A stretch of 64,000 bases of DNA from Stenotrophomonas oahuensis (GTDB taxonomy: Bacteria > Pseudomonadota > Gammaproteobacteria > Xanthomonadales > Xanthomonadaceae), in NCBI RefSeq assembly GCF_031834595.1, contig NZ_CP115541.1:3280501-3344500 (forward strand). Direction: 5' to 3'. The position numbers and the translations under genes were made by a program. The notes beneath the pieces were generated by a model. It saw only the letters and a list, made by a program, of their open reading frames with translations, searched no databases and was not told where the DNA came from. Positions 7,343 through 14,463 of this stretch are shown here, piece by piece (the stretch's first letter is position 1; the number at the start of each line of letters is the position of its first letter).

Positions 7343-7533
7343 TATTCACCAAGCGGCCTCGCGATCATGGTCATGGGCAACCATAGCCTGAGAGGATCCG
7401 TTTCCGCGCGCTCGAATCCAGACCGCTCGTAGAACGCAACCGCGTCCTCTTTGGCGTCCACGAATAGCCCAGTTTCGCCAATGGTCTCGCTCACCTCCAC
7501 CGCCCGCGTATTCCTTGTGTCGTTCGCAGCGCG
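7342..7533 (-). pseudogene. 3' remnant of a GNAT acetyltransferase toxin
   Basis: Read on the minus strand, this frame gives VEVSETIGETGLFVDAKEDA followed by VAFYERSGFE and LRLWLPMTMIARPLGE, the C-terminal third of a GNAT acetyltransferase (the family has VDAKDE-A-xFYERFGF and LFLPM). It has no start codon: an in-frame stop lies at 7534-7536 and the N-terminal acetyl-CoA part is absent. GNAT toxins of the TacT type acetylate aminoacyl-tRNA. The stop TAA shares its last base with the hipA ATG. Upstream, REP units replace the missing portion. Confidence 0.75.
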
Positions 7534-7579
7534 TTATGCGTCGCTCCACGCGGTCGCGCTGGATGGGGACATCGCTGTC

Positions 7580-7646
7580 GTAGAGCCGGGCTTGCCCGGC
7601 TGACGGAGTCCGTGCACGTTGAGAAGCCGGGCAAGCCCGGCTCTAC
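7580..7646. repeat. Inverted pair of GTAG REP elements
   Basis: GTAG-headed unit 7580-7602 and its mirror 7624-7646 share the palindrome GCCGGGCTTGCCCGGC, the same subtype as at 331-505 and 34422-34443. They sit between the TacA-like antitoxin and the GNAT remnant, where the toxin's N-terminal part would be expected. Confidence 0.85.
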
Positions 7647-7677
7647 GAGTTCCCGGCGTGTGCATGCCGCGTCGCAG

Positions 7678-7875
7678 TCAGCGCGGCTTGGGCGTCCATC
7701 GAACGGTACTACGGCTACTTCCAGTGTCATGCTGTCGTGTCTCCAGGTGCTGCTTCAGAGAGACTGCGAGACGGTCAGAGATCGGCTTGGGGTTGTCGAG
7801 GGCATCCGCAATGCGCTTGATGTCCTTCTGGCCCAGTCGAATGATCCTCGCCCGGGAATTACTGTTCACATTCAT
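7678..7875 (-). CDS. TacA/DUF1778-like short antitoxin
   Basis: A 65-residue protein with a strong ribosome site (AAGGAGG, 6 bases before ATG 7875). Residues 9-45 (ARIIRLGQKDIKRIADALDN, then PKPISDRL) match the C-terminal, toxin-neutralising part of DUF1778/TacA antitoxins, which typically read IxLSxRDWxxFxxALDNPPxPNxxL. The N-terminal ribbon-helix-helix DNA-binding part is absent: the frame upstream is unrelated. It stands just ahead of the GNAT remnant, the normal antitoxin-toxin order. It could still bind GNAT toxins made elsewhere (an antidote-like function); this is inference. Confidence 0.6.
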   Translation of the reverse strand: MNVNSNSRARIIRLGQKDIKRIADALDNPKPISDRLAVSLKQHLETRQHDTGSSRSTVRWTPKPR

Positions 7876-8182
7876 GGGGTACCTCCTTTTTCATGTCTGA
7901 TTGGCCAGAGTCAGTCAAAGGCCTCCTCACTCACTGGACTACGGTCCGTGCCGGTGGTGCCAGAAGGGCGGCGACTGCGCCCCGGAAACGTCCATCGCTG
8001 GACAATATTTCACATGCCTGAACGCTTCATCCCGAGCGCCATCAATTTGGCGCTTGCAATTGACTTGTCGCGAAGAGCGTGCAAAGTTCAAGTGAACCGC
8101 GAGTGAAGCGCGCTATGTGGTCCACACAGCGCGTTGACAGGGGCAGCTCGTCACCGAAGCAGGACAAGTTCACGGAGGTCGT
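7876..8182. promoter_or_regulatory. Divergent promoter region with two palindromes
   Basis: This lies between the minus-strand TacA-like gene and the plus-strand 77-residue gene. Two dyads are visible: TCAATT-N10-AATTGA (8042-8063) and the 23-base near-perfect palindrome GCGCT-a-TGTGG-t-CCACA-c-AGCGC (8110-8132). The second ends one base before TTGACA (8134-8139), a consensus -35 hexamer, so it is placed like an operator. No convincing -10 was found. No gene is supported in 7876-8182. Confidence 0.5.
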
Positions 8183-8416
8183 ATGCGATACGGCACTAAT
8201 GACTTGGCTGACGGCGTGCGCTCCGAGCTGGAGGCCAGCTATAGCAAGCATGGCTGCGGCCCGGAGTTCTGGACCACCTACCAACAGGTGCTGGAGCGCC
8301 TGGTGCCACAGGGCAGGAGCCGCACGCAGGTCACCAATGAGCTGGCGTTGATTATTGAGCAGCTGGGGATTGTGCGAAGGGCGCAGATGGTGCCGTCGCG
8401 GAGCGAGCGTTCGTAG
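8183..8416 (+). CDS. Hypothetical small protein (77 aa)
   Basis: A 77-residue protein with a GGAGG ribosome site 4 bases before the ATG and a palindrome plus TTGACA hexamer upstream, so it is likely expressed and regulated. Mostly helical-looking (YQQVLERLVPQG, then TNELALIIEQLGIVRRA). I do not recognise a family. The last residues run into a GTAG REP unit, which may have replaced the original C-terminus and stop. Confidence 0.6.
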   Translation: MRYGTNDLADGVRSELEASYSKHGCGPEFWTTYQQVLERLVPQGRSRTQVTNELALIIEQLGIVRRAQMVPSRSERS

Positions 8417-8479
8417 GGACACGCCATGCGTGTCCACGGGATTTCTGGCCATTCGACGACGCGCATGGCGCGTCGCTAC
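8413..8479. repeat. Inverted pair of GTAG REP elements
   Basis: GTAG followed by GGACACGCCATGCGTGTCC (8413-8435) is paired with a mirrored unit of the GACGCGCATGGCGCGTC subtype (8458-8479). The right unit overlaps the ccoG stop codon. This pair marks the right edge of the accessory region. Confidence 0.85.
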
Positions 8480-9561
8480 AGGAGACCCACCGCTAGCAGG
8501 ACCATCAGGGTGGCCAGCGCTGCCAGTGTGCGTGGGCGCAACCAGCGTTGCGGCTGCTGGCGCATGGCGTTTTCGCTGGCCACTTTGACCAAGCCTTCGG
8601 GGAAGCCCTGGGCCCGCATCTGCGCATCGCAGGCGTCCACGCAGGCCCCACAGGCAATGCAGTCCGGCAGGGGGGCGTTGCGCACGTCCAACTGCATCGG
8701 GCACACGTCCACACACGCGCCGCAATCCACGCAGTCACCCAGCCGGTCATCGGCGAAGCGCGGCATCGGTCCGGCCAGGGCCGGGTGCGCGGCGCGGAAC
8801 GCGTAGTCGCTGGCACTGACCGGATCCAGCAGGCCGCGGCCGCGTTCCTCCACACCGCCTTGGCCGGGTGCGCGCGCACCGCGTGGCTCGGCGCGGCGGG
8901 CGTCGTAGCAGATCTGCGGGGTATCGGCGTCGCTGAGCAGGGGCGCGACACGGGCGTACGGGCACAGGTCAATGCACACCTGCTCGCGTAGGAAACCGGC
9001 ATTGCCCCAGGTGGCCAGCGCATAGAACAGCACCCAGAAGATTTCCCAGCCACTCCAGGCCAGCGGCCACAGGCCGGTCACCAGCTGGTCAATCGGGCTG
9101 AAGAAGCCGACAAAGGTGATGCCGGTCCACAGCGCCACAGCGGCCCAGGCCACGTGCTTGACCGTGGCGGCGAGGCGCCGCGAGCGCAGGTGACGCTGGC
9201 AGCCCCGCTCGATCCGGCGGAACAGGCCGCTCCACAAGGTCTGCGGGCAGGCATAGCCGCACCAGACGCGTCCGCCCAGGTTGGTCAGCAGCACCAGCGA
9301 GGTGGCCAGGACGGCGATCAGGCCGAGCAGCACGCCCAGGTCCTGCGGCCACAGGGTCAGCCCGAACAGGTCGAAACGACGGCCGGGCAGGTCAAACAAC
9401 AGCGCCTGACGGTCGTTCCAGCGCAGCCAGGGCAGCAGATAGAAGCCGGCCAGCAGGGCCGCCGGCAGCAGGGCGCGCCAGCGCAGGCGCGGTGGCGATA
9501 CCGGCGGCGGCGAGGGCGGCGGCGTGGAATCGATGAGATGAAGGTGCAGGCGACGCGGCAT
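8476..9561 (-). CDS. ccoG: Cytochrome c oxidase accessory protein CcoG (FixG/RdxA)
   Basis: A membrane iron-sulfur protein (361 aa) involved in copper handling during cbb3 oxidase assembly. There are about five membrane segments. RVWCGYACPQTLW lies near residue 100, and two ferredoxin-type 4Fe-4S motifs lie near 270-310 (DCVDCGACVDVCP and DCIACGACVDACD). ATG 9561 was preferred over an in-frame TTG two codons upstream. It starts 2 bases after the stop of a short membrane-protein gene (frameshifted here), so the two are likely co-transcribed behind the ANR-type box at 9894-9907. The structural ccoNOQP genes are not in the window. Confidence 0.92.
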   Translation of the reverse strand: MPRRLHLHLIDSTPPPSPPPVSPPRLRWRALLPAALLAGFYLLPWLRWNDRQALLFDLPGRRFDLFGLTLWPQDLGVLLGLIAVLATSLVLLTNLGGRVWCGYACPQTLWSGLFRRIERGCQRHLRSRRLAATVKHVAWAAVALWTGITFVGFFSPIDQLVTGLWPLAWSGWEIFWVLFYALATWGNAGFLREQVCIDLCPYARVAPLLSDADTPQICYDARRAEPRGARAPGQGGVEERGRGLLDPVSASDYAFRAAHPALAGPMPRFADDRLGDCVDCGACVDVCPMQLDVRNAPLPDCIACGACVDACDAQMRAQGFPEGLVKVASENAMRQQPQRWLRPRTLAALATLMVLLAVGLL

Positions 9562-9563
9562 GC

Positions 9564-9859
9564 TCAACCCAGCGGCAGGTCGTCGTCGTCACGGCGCAGC
9601 CGCCGCAACAGGTACCAGGTCACCGCGCTGGCACCCGCGGTCACCCCCAGAACATGAAGAAGCCCAGGGTGTAGCCCATCTCGCGGCTGATCGCATGCTG
9701 CGGGAAGGTGATGTCGCGCAGGCGCAGCGGGTCGACAAAGGCGAAAAACACCATGGTCGCCAACCCCGCCGCGACAAAGCTGGGCCACAGGATCGCGCCC
9801 CATTGGCGGATCAGCAGCCGGCGGCGATCCGTCGCGGAAGTGTCGGGGGTATCGTTCAT
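9564..9859 (-). pseudogene. Two-TM protein gene upstream of ccoG, frameshifted
   Basis: The first frame from ATG 9859 reads 72 residues, ending GYTLGFFMFWG and a TGA. The neighbouring frame continues sensibly as VTAGASAVTWYLLRRLRRDD to a stop at 9564. One extra G in the five-G run at 9644-9648 (C on the plus strand) would join them into a 98-residue protein with two membrane helices (WPSFVAAGLATMVFF and YTLGFFMFWGVTAGASAVTW) and a charged tail. This is therefore either a real one-base deletion in a homopolymer, a sequencing error, or a slippage site. The family function is unknown; position suggests a cbb3/microaerobic role. Confidence 0.8.
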
Positions 9860-9893
9860 GGGCGCAGACTAGGCCCTGCGACAGCGCGCCACA

Positions 9894-9907
9894 TTGATCC
9901 TGATCAA
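9894..9907. promoter_or_regulatory. ANR/FNR box between ccoG unit and hemoglobin gene
   Basis: TTGAT-CCTG-ATCAA is a perfect match to the FNR/ANR consensus TTGAT-N4-ATCAA. It lies 35 bases upstream of the minus-strand 2-TM/ccoG unit and 55 bases upstream of the plus-strand truncated hemoglobin, so one oxygen-sensing site could serve both directions. Confidence 0.85.
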
Positions 9908-9961
9908 GGCGAAGCGCATCATCCGCGCGACGTTGTGCCGCACCTGCCGCCGAGGCCCCCC

Positions 9962-10459
9962 ATGCTGGACCCATCTCCCCACCCGCTGCCTTACCCGTCG
10001 CTGGCCCTGTGCAGCGAGGAAGAGGTGACCCGGCTGGTTCATGACTTCTATGCACGGGTCCGCCAGGAGCCGCGGCTGGGGCCGATCTTCAACGCGCATG
10101 TGAAGGACTGGGATGCGCACCTGGCCCAGCTGGTCGACTTCTGGTCCGCCATGCTGCGCGGTACCCGCCGCTTCAGCGGCGCGCCCATGCCCAAGCACAT
10201 GGCGATGGACCATCTGGACCGCGACCTGTTCGACCGCTGGCTGGTGCAGTTCCGCCTGACCACGGCCGAAAGTGGCAATGAACCGATGCAGCAGCTGGCC
10301 GATGACGTAGCCCGGCGCATCGGCGACACCTTCTGGCGGCGCTACCAGATGCTGCGCTGGCCGCAGATTCCGGTGGCCGGTCGGCCACAACTGCGCGATG
10401 GCTGCGGGCACGTGGCCGGCGAGGGCTGCGGTGGGGCAGGGGCGGCCAACGAGGACTGA
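9962..10459 (+). CDS. Group III truncated hemoglobin
   Basis: A 165-residue globin. LVHDFYARVRQEPRLGPIFN, then WDAHLAQLVDFWSAMLRGTR and FSGAPMPKHM fit group III (trHbP) truncated hemoglobins, with the proximal His in the helix around LDRDLFDRWLVQF/HMAMDHL. Such proteins bind oxygen or NO at low oxygen. A C-terminal extension (HVAGEGCGGAGAANED) is low-complexity and probably disordered. Start 9962 matches the beginning of the globin fold; the frame is open further upstream but lies inside the divergent promoter. The ANR box upstream and hemN downstream suggest a microaerobic role. Confidence 0.88.
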   Translation: MLDPSPHPLPYPSLALCSEEEVTRLVHDFYARVRQEPRLGPIFNAHVKDWDAHLAQLVDFWSAMLRGTRRFSGAPMPKHMAMDHLDRDLFDRWLVQFRLTTAESGNEPMQQLADDVARRIGDTFWRRYQMLRWPQIPVAGRPQLRDGCGHVAGEGCGGAGAANED

Positions 10460-10471
10460 CCGGACCGCCGA

Positions 10472-10485
10472 TTGATCTGGCTCAA
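10472..10485 (+). promoter_or_regulatory. ANR/FNR box before hemN
   Basis: TTGAT-CTGG-CTCAA matches the FNR/ANR consensus at nine of ten conserved positions. It lies 35 bases upstream of the hemN start, which agrees with anaerobic control of coproporphyrinogen oxidation. Confidence 0.75.
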
Positions 10486-10519
10486 TGCGCGTACCGGCGG
10501 GTGCGCGCAGGCTGTGCCC

Positions 10520-11929
10520 ATGGACACCTTCTCGCCCGCCGCCGCCGGCCTTGCCTGGCAGTTCGACCCGGAACTGCTGCGTCGTCACGACCGTCCCGGT
10601 CCCCGCTATACCTCATATCCCACCGCGCCGCATTTCCATGACGGCTTCGGCGAGCACCAGCTGCGCGCCGCCATTGCCGGCAGCAATGTCAGCGCCCGCG
10701 CGCTGTCGCTGTACGTGCATGTGCCGTATTGCAGCAGCCCGTGCTTCTACTGCGGCTGCAACCGGGTGATCACGCGTGATCACAGCAAGGGGGTGGCCTA
10801 TGTGGCGCGCGTGCTGAGCGAGGCCGACCAGATCGCGCCGTTGTTCGACCCCAGCCGCGAAGTGATCCAGCTGCATCTGGGCGGTGGCACGCCGAACTTC
10901 CTGGCCGCCGAGCAGATGCGCGAACTGATCGACGGCCTGCGCCAGCGCTTTTCTTTCAGTGAGGCCGCCAGCCGCGATTTCTCGATCGAACTCGACCCGC
11001 GTCATGTCACCCGGGCCGACATCGCCGGGCTCGCCGCGCTGGGCTTCAACCGCGCCAGCCTGGGCATCCAGGACTTCGACCCCACGGTGCAGCGCGCGAT
11101 CAACCGCGAGCAGGGGGTGGAGCCGACCTTGGAAGTGCTGCGCGCGTGCCGTGAGTACGGCCTGCGCTCGGTCAACGTGGACCTGATCTACGGCCTGCCG
11201 CACCAGACCCTCGAGGGCTTTGCACAGACCCTGGAAACGGTGCTGCGCGAGCGCCCGGATCGACTGGCCATCTATGGCTACGCGCACCTGCCGAACCTGT
11301 TCAAGGCGCAGCGGCAGATTCCGGACGAGGCATTGCCCAGCCCGGAACAGAAGCTGGCGCTGCTCGGGCTGGCGGTGCGCCGGCTGTCACTGGCCGGTTA
11401 CCAGTACATCGGCATGGACCATTTCGCGCTGCCCGAAGAAGACCTGTCGCGGGCCCAACGTGCCGGTCAGCTGCATCGCAACTTCATGGGTTACACCACG
11501 CATGCGCAGACCGACCTGGTCGGGCTGGGGGCCAGTGCGATCAGCCGCATCGGCGACAGCTACAGTCAGAACCCGCGCGATCTGCCGGGATGGGAATCGG
11601 CGGTGGATGCGGGACGGTTGCCGGTGTGGCGCGGGCTGACCCTGGATGCCGACGACGCACTGCGCGCGGAACTGATCGGGCAGCTGATGTGCCAGGGCGA
11701 GGTGGACGGGCATGCGCTGGCCGCGCGCCATGGGGTGGACTTCGAGAGCTACTTCAGCGACGCGCTGATCGCGCTGCAGGCGCTGCAGCATGACGGTCTG
11801 GCCGAATATGCCGATGGCGTGGTCCGCGCTACCGAGCAGGGACGCCCGTTGCTGCGCCTGCTGGCGATGTGCTTCGACCGCTACCTGGGCAAGGTGGAGT
11901 CACCCGCGCGGTACTCGCGGGCGATCTGA
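10520..11929 (+). CDS. hemN: Oxygen-independent coproporphyrinogen III oxidase HemN
   Basis: A radical-SAM enzyme (469 aa) that makes protoporphyrinogen IX without oxygen in heme synthesis. The cluster motif is CSSPCFYCGCN near residue 70 (CxxxCxYC). The N-terminal GPRYTSYPTAPHF, the SAM-binding HLGGGTPNF and the YGYAHLPNLFKAQR/GMDHFALPEEDL regions are typical of true HemN rather than HemW. ATG 10520 gives the usual family length. It is probably its own transcription unit behind the ANR box, beside the hemoglobin gene. Confidence 0.96.
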   Translation: MDTFSPAAAGLAWQFDPELLRRHDRPGPRYTSYPTAPHFHDGFGEHQLRAAIAGSNVSARALSLYVHVPYCSSPCFYCGCNRVITRDHSKGVAYVARVLSEADQIAPLFDPSREVIQLHLGGGTPNFLAAEQMRELIDGLRQRFSFSEAASRDFSIELDPRHVTRADIAGLAALGFNRASLGIQDFDPTVQRAINREQGVEPTLEVLRACREYGLRSVNVDLIYGLPHQTLEGFAQTLETVLRERPDRLAIYGYAHLPNLFKAQRQIPDEALPSPEQKLALLGLAVRRLSLAGYQYIGMDHFALPEEDLSRAQRAGQLHRNFMGYTTHAQTDLVGLGASAISRIGDSYSQNPRDLPGWESAVDAGRLPVWRGLTLDADDALRAELIGQLMCQGEVDGHALAARHGVDFESYFSDALIALQALQHDGLAEYADGVVRATEQGRPLLRLLAMCFDRYLGKVESPARYSRAI

Positions 11930-11940
11930 ACTTCAGGGTG

Positions 11941-12324
11941 TCAGCCGCTCGCCTTCAGCAGGGCGACGGCTGCCGTCAGAAACGACACGATGATGCCGGT
12001 ACCGAGGATGATGGGGGCCCAACGGTACTCACGCAGCAGCTTGGCTGTTTCAATGTCAGCGCGTCGAGATTCGGCATGCGCCTTGAGCGATTCTGCGTGG
12101 ATCCTGGCTGATTCTGCCTGGATGTTGCGTATCTCTTCGGATGTTCTGGAGGTCTCCGCCTGGGCCCTGCGCAACTCTTCAAAGTTCCTGAAGGTTTCCG
12201 CCTCGGTTTTGCGCAACTCTTCGAGGATTCTGAAGGTCTCCGCCTGAGTCCTGACGGCCTCTTGCATCGTCTTGAAGGATTCCGCCATCAGCTTGTCCAT
12301 TTCCGCTTCGTGCCTGGAGACCAT
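11941..12324 (-). CDS. Coiled-coil protein with 14-residue repeats and C-terminal TM
   Basis: A 127-residue protein. Residues 26-95 are five tandem 14-residue units such as TQAETFRILEELRK, TEAETFRNFEELRR and AQAETSRTSEEIRN, with a degenerate sixth before them. Each unit is two heptads, so the protein should form a long coiled coil. A membrane helix (WAPIILGTGIIVSFLTAAVALL) sits at the C-terminus, which suggests a tail anchor. The 42-base DNA repeat could expand or contract. The function is unknown; scaffolding or membrane spacing is a guess. Confidence 0.7.
   Translation of the reverse strand: MVSRHEAEMDKLMAESFKTMQEAVRTQAETFRILEELRKTEAETFRNFEELRRAQAETSRTSEEIRNIQAESARIHAESLKAHAESRRADIETAKLLREYRWAPIILGTGIIVSFLTAAVALLKASG
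12040..12249 (-). repeat. Tandem 42-base coding repeat
   Basis: Five in-frame copies of a 42-base unit encode the 14-residue heptad pairs of the coiled-coil protein. Copies share the AEx(T/S)xR...EE core and diverge toward the 3' end. Confidence 0.75.
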
Positions 12325-12445
12325 GTGAACCTCGGTTGTGGAATCGGCGCAGTTTAAGCGCGGCGTTCAACCGGGTTTTGCGGCTCATCGCACGGTTAGC
12401 GGCGGTAGCTCGAACGCAATGAAGATGGTTGCAACATGCAAAAAG

Positions 12446-12532
12446 TGGTGCCCGGAGCCGGAATCGAACCGGCATGGGGTTTCCCCCGGCGGATTTTAAG
12501 TCCGATGCGTCTACCAGTTTCGCCACCCGGGC
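12446..12532 (-). tRNA. tRNA-Leu (TAA)
   Basis: On the minus strand: acceptor GCCCGGG, D-arm TGGCGAAACTGGTAGACGC, anticodon loop CTTAAAA (anticodon TAA), a long variable arm, T-arm GGTTCGATTCC and encoded CCA. The length of 87 bases fits a class II tRNA. Confidence 0.96.
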
Positions 12533-12640
12533 CGGTTCGACGGCGGGAATTGTAGCTGAATCCTGACCCCGCGCCGGGTAGAAGTTCCCGATCCGTTTTG
12601 CCGCTAGCATGTCGCAACTGCCACAAAGAGCGCACAGCCC

Positions 12641-13333
12641 ATGCTGAAACTGCACATCGGCAACAAAAACTACTCCTCGTGGTCGATGCGCCCCTGGGTG
12701 CTGATGACCCAGGCCGGCATCCCGTTCGAGGAGGTTCTGCTGCGTTTCGACAGCTTCGACCCGGATTCGCAGTTCAAACGCGCCGCCGAGGCGCTGTCGC
12801 CGTCGGGCACGGTGCCGGTGCTGGTCGATGGGGAGCAGGTGGTGTGGGACACCCTGGCCATCGCCGAAACCCTGGCCGAGCGCTTCCCGGAATGTCGTTT
12901 ATGGCCTGCCGACGCCACTGAGCGGGCGCTTGCACGCAGTGCCACCGCCATGATGCACGCCGGGTTCGGTGCATTGCGTCAGCACTTTCCGATGAACATC
13001 GAGGCCCATCTGCCAGAGGTCGGCGCGCGCGTGCTGCGCGAGCAGCCGGCCGTGGTCGCCGACCTGGAGCGCCTGCTTTCGCTGTGGGAACGACTGCTGG
13101 GCCGGCACCAGGGTCCGTTGCTGTTCGACCACTTCAGCATTGCCGACGCCTTCTACGCGCCGGTGGTGATGCGCCTGGTGACCTATGCGGTGCCGGTGAC
13201 CCCGCGCGTGCAACAGTACATCGACGCGGTGCGCGCGCTGCCGGGCGTCAGCCAATGGATCTCCGGCGCACTGGCCGAACATGACTTCCGGCCCTTCGAG
13301 GAGCCGTATCGCGACGCGCAGGATCAGGCCTGA
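12641..13333 (+). CDS. Glutathione S-transferase family protein
   Basis: A 230-residue cytosolic GST-like enzyme. The N-terminal thioredoxin-like domain (about 1-80) has LHIGNKNYSSWSMRPWVLM with the likely catalytic Ser, followed by PSGTVPVLVDGEQVVWDTLA, the glutathione-binding turn with cis-Pro and the DT/S pair. The all-helical C-terminal domain (90-215) includes FSIADAFYAPVVMRLVTY. The substrate is unknown. It is followed by a TraB/GumN gene on the same strand 33 bases later and could share its transcript. Confidence 0.9.
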   Translation: MLKLHIGNKNYSSWSMRPWVLMTQAGIPFEEVLLRFDSFDPDSQFKRAAEALSPSGTVPVLVDGEQVVWDTLAIAETLAERFPECRLWPADATERALARSATAMMHAGFGALRQHFPMNIEAHLPEVGARVLREQPAVVADLERLLSLWERLLGRHQGPLLFDHFSIADAFYAPVVMRLVTYAVPVTPRVQQYIDAVRALPGVSQWISGALAEHDFRPFEEPYRDAQDQA

Positions 13334-13366
13334 GCGCACAGGCGACCCCGCAACTGGAGGCAGGGC

Positions 13367-14380
13367 ATGGGCAGAAGGAGGGCAGGGTGGATGGTCGCCG
13401 CGCTGGCATGGGCGGTGTCGGGTCCGATCGTGGCGCAGGAGCCTGCAGCGCCGCCGGTGGGCGAGGTGGTCGATCTGGCCCCGGTGGTCGTGTCCGGGGT
13501 GCAACCCGGCCCGGGCCTGTGGCAGGTGACCGCACCCAACGGGCATACGCTGTGGATCCTCGGCACGGTCACGCCCTTGCCGAAGAAGATTGATTGGCGC
13601 GCGGATGAGGTCAAGGCGGTGATCGCCAGCGCCGACGCGGTGCTGTCCAGCCCGGGCTGGACGGTGGACGCCGACGTCGGCTTCTTTGGCCGGTTGACCC
13701 TGATCCGTCCGGCGATGAAGGCCGCGCATGATCCCGAAGGACGTCGGCTGGAACAGATCCTGCCGGCGGACGTCTACGCGCGCTGGCTGCGGCTGAAGCA
13801 ACCTTATCTGGGCCGGGACCGGGGCGTGGAGAAGGACCGTCCGCTGGTCGCCGCGACCCGGTTGTATGCGGCGGCGCTGGACGAGGTCGGGCTGGAGCAG
13901 CGCTCGCCGGTCAGCAAGGTGCTGGAAAAGGCCTACAAGGCGCGCGGGCTCAAGCCGGTGGAAACCCGGGTGGTGATCAAGGTGGAGGACCCGCGCAAGG
14001 CGCTGAAGGAAATGCAGGCCAACGCGCTGGACGACGTGCAGTGCCTGGAACGTACCATGGACCGGGTGGAGCACGAGCTGCCGCTGCTGGTGGAGCGGGC
14101 CAATGCCTGGTCGGTGGGCGATGTGGAGGCGCTGCAGCGGCTCTCGACCACCGGCCCGTACGACGCCTGCGTCGGCGCGATCACCCGCAGTGAATTTGGT
14201 CGCCGGCGCGGACTTGGTGATCTGGACGCGCGCGCGGCGCAGGCCTGGATGCGCGCGGCACAGAAGGGTCTGGCCGACCATAAAGTGTTGTTTGCGACAG
14301 TCCCGGTGTACCTGCTGGTGTCACCCGATGGGTACCTGGAACGATTGAAGCAAGCCGGCTACAGCGTGCAGACCCCCTGA
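13367..14380 (+). CDS. TraB/GumN family secreted protein
   Basis: A 337-residue protein with a Sec signal peptide (about residues 1-23, ending GPIVAQ) and a TraB/GumN domain. The first conserved element is LWQVTAPNGHTLWILGTVTP, and the C-terminal YLLVSPDGYLERLKQAGY replaces the common GxxHLxG-type end. The family resembles Tiki-like metalloproteases, but the usual catalytic GxxH is not obvious here (GTVTPLPKK), so proteolytic activity is doubtful. GGAGG precedes the start. Named GumN for proximity to xanthan genes in Xanthomonas; those are not nearby. Confidence 0.82.
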   Translation: MGRRRAGWMVAALAWAVSGPIVAQEPAAPPVGEVVDLAPVVVSGVQPGPGLWQVTAPNGHTLWILGTVTPLPKKIDWRADEVKAVIASADAVLSSPGWTVDADVGFFGRLTLIRPAMKAAHDPEGRRLEQILPADVYARWLRLKQPYLGRDRGVEKDRPLVAATRLYAAALDEVGLEQRSPVSKVLEKAYKARGLKPVETRVVIKVEDPRKALKEMQANALDDVQCLERTMDRVEHELPLLVERANAWSVGDVEALQRLSTTGPYDACVGAITRSEFGRRRGLGDLDARAAQAWMRAAQKGLADHKVLFATVPVYLLVSPDGYLERLKQAGYSVQTP

Positions 14381-14463
14381 CTGCTGCGCTGCCACACGAA
14401 AGCGCGTTCCCCGTTTCCCGTCTTCATGGCATAGTCATTTCTGGTTCACGGGGGAGTATGCGC

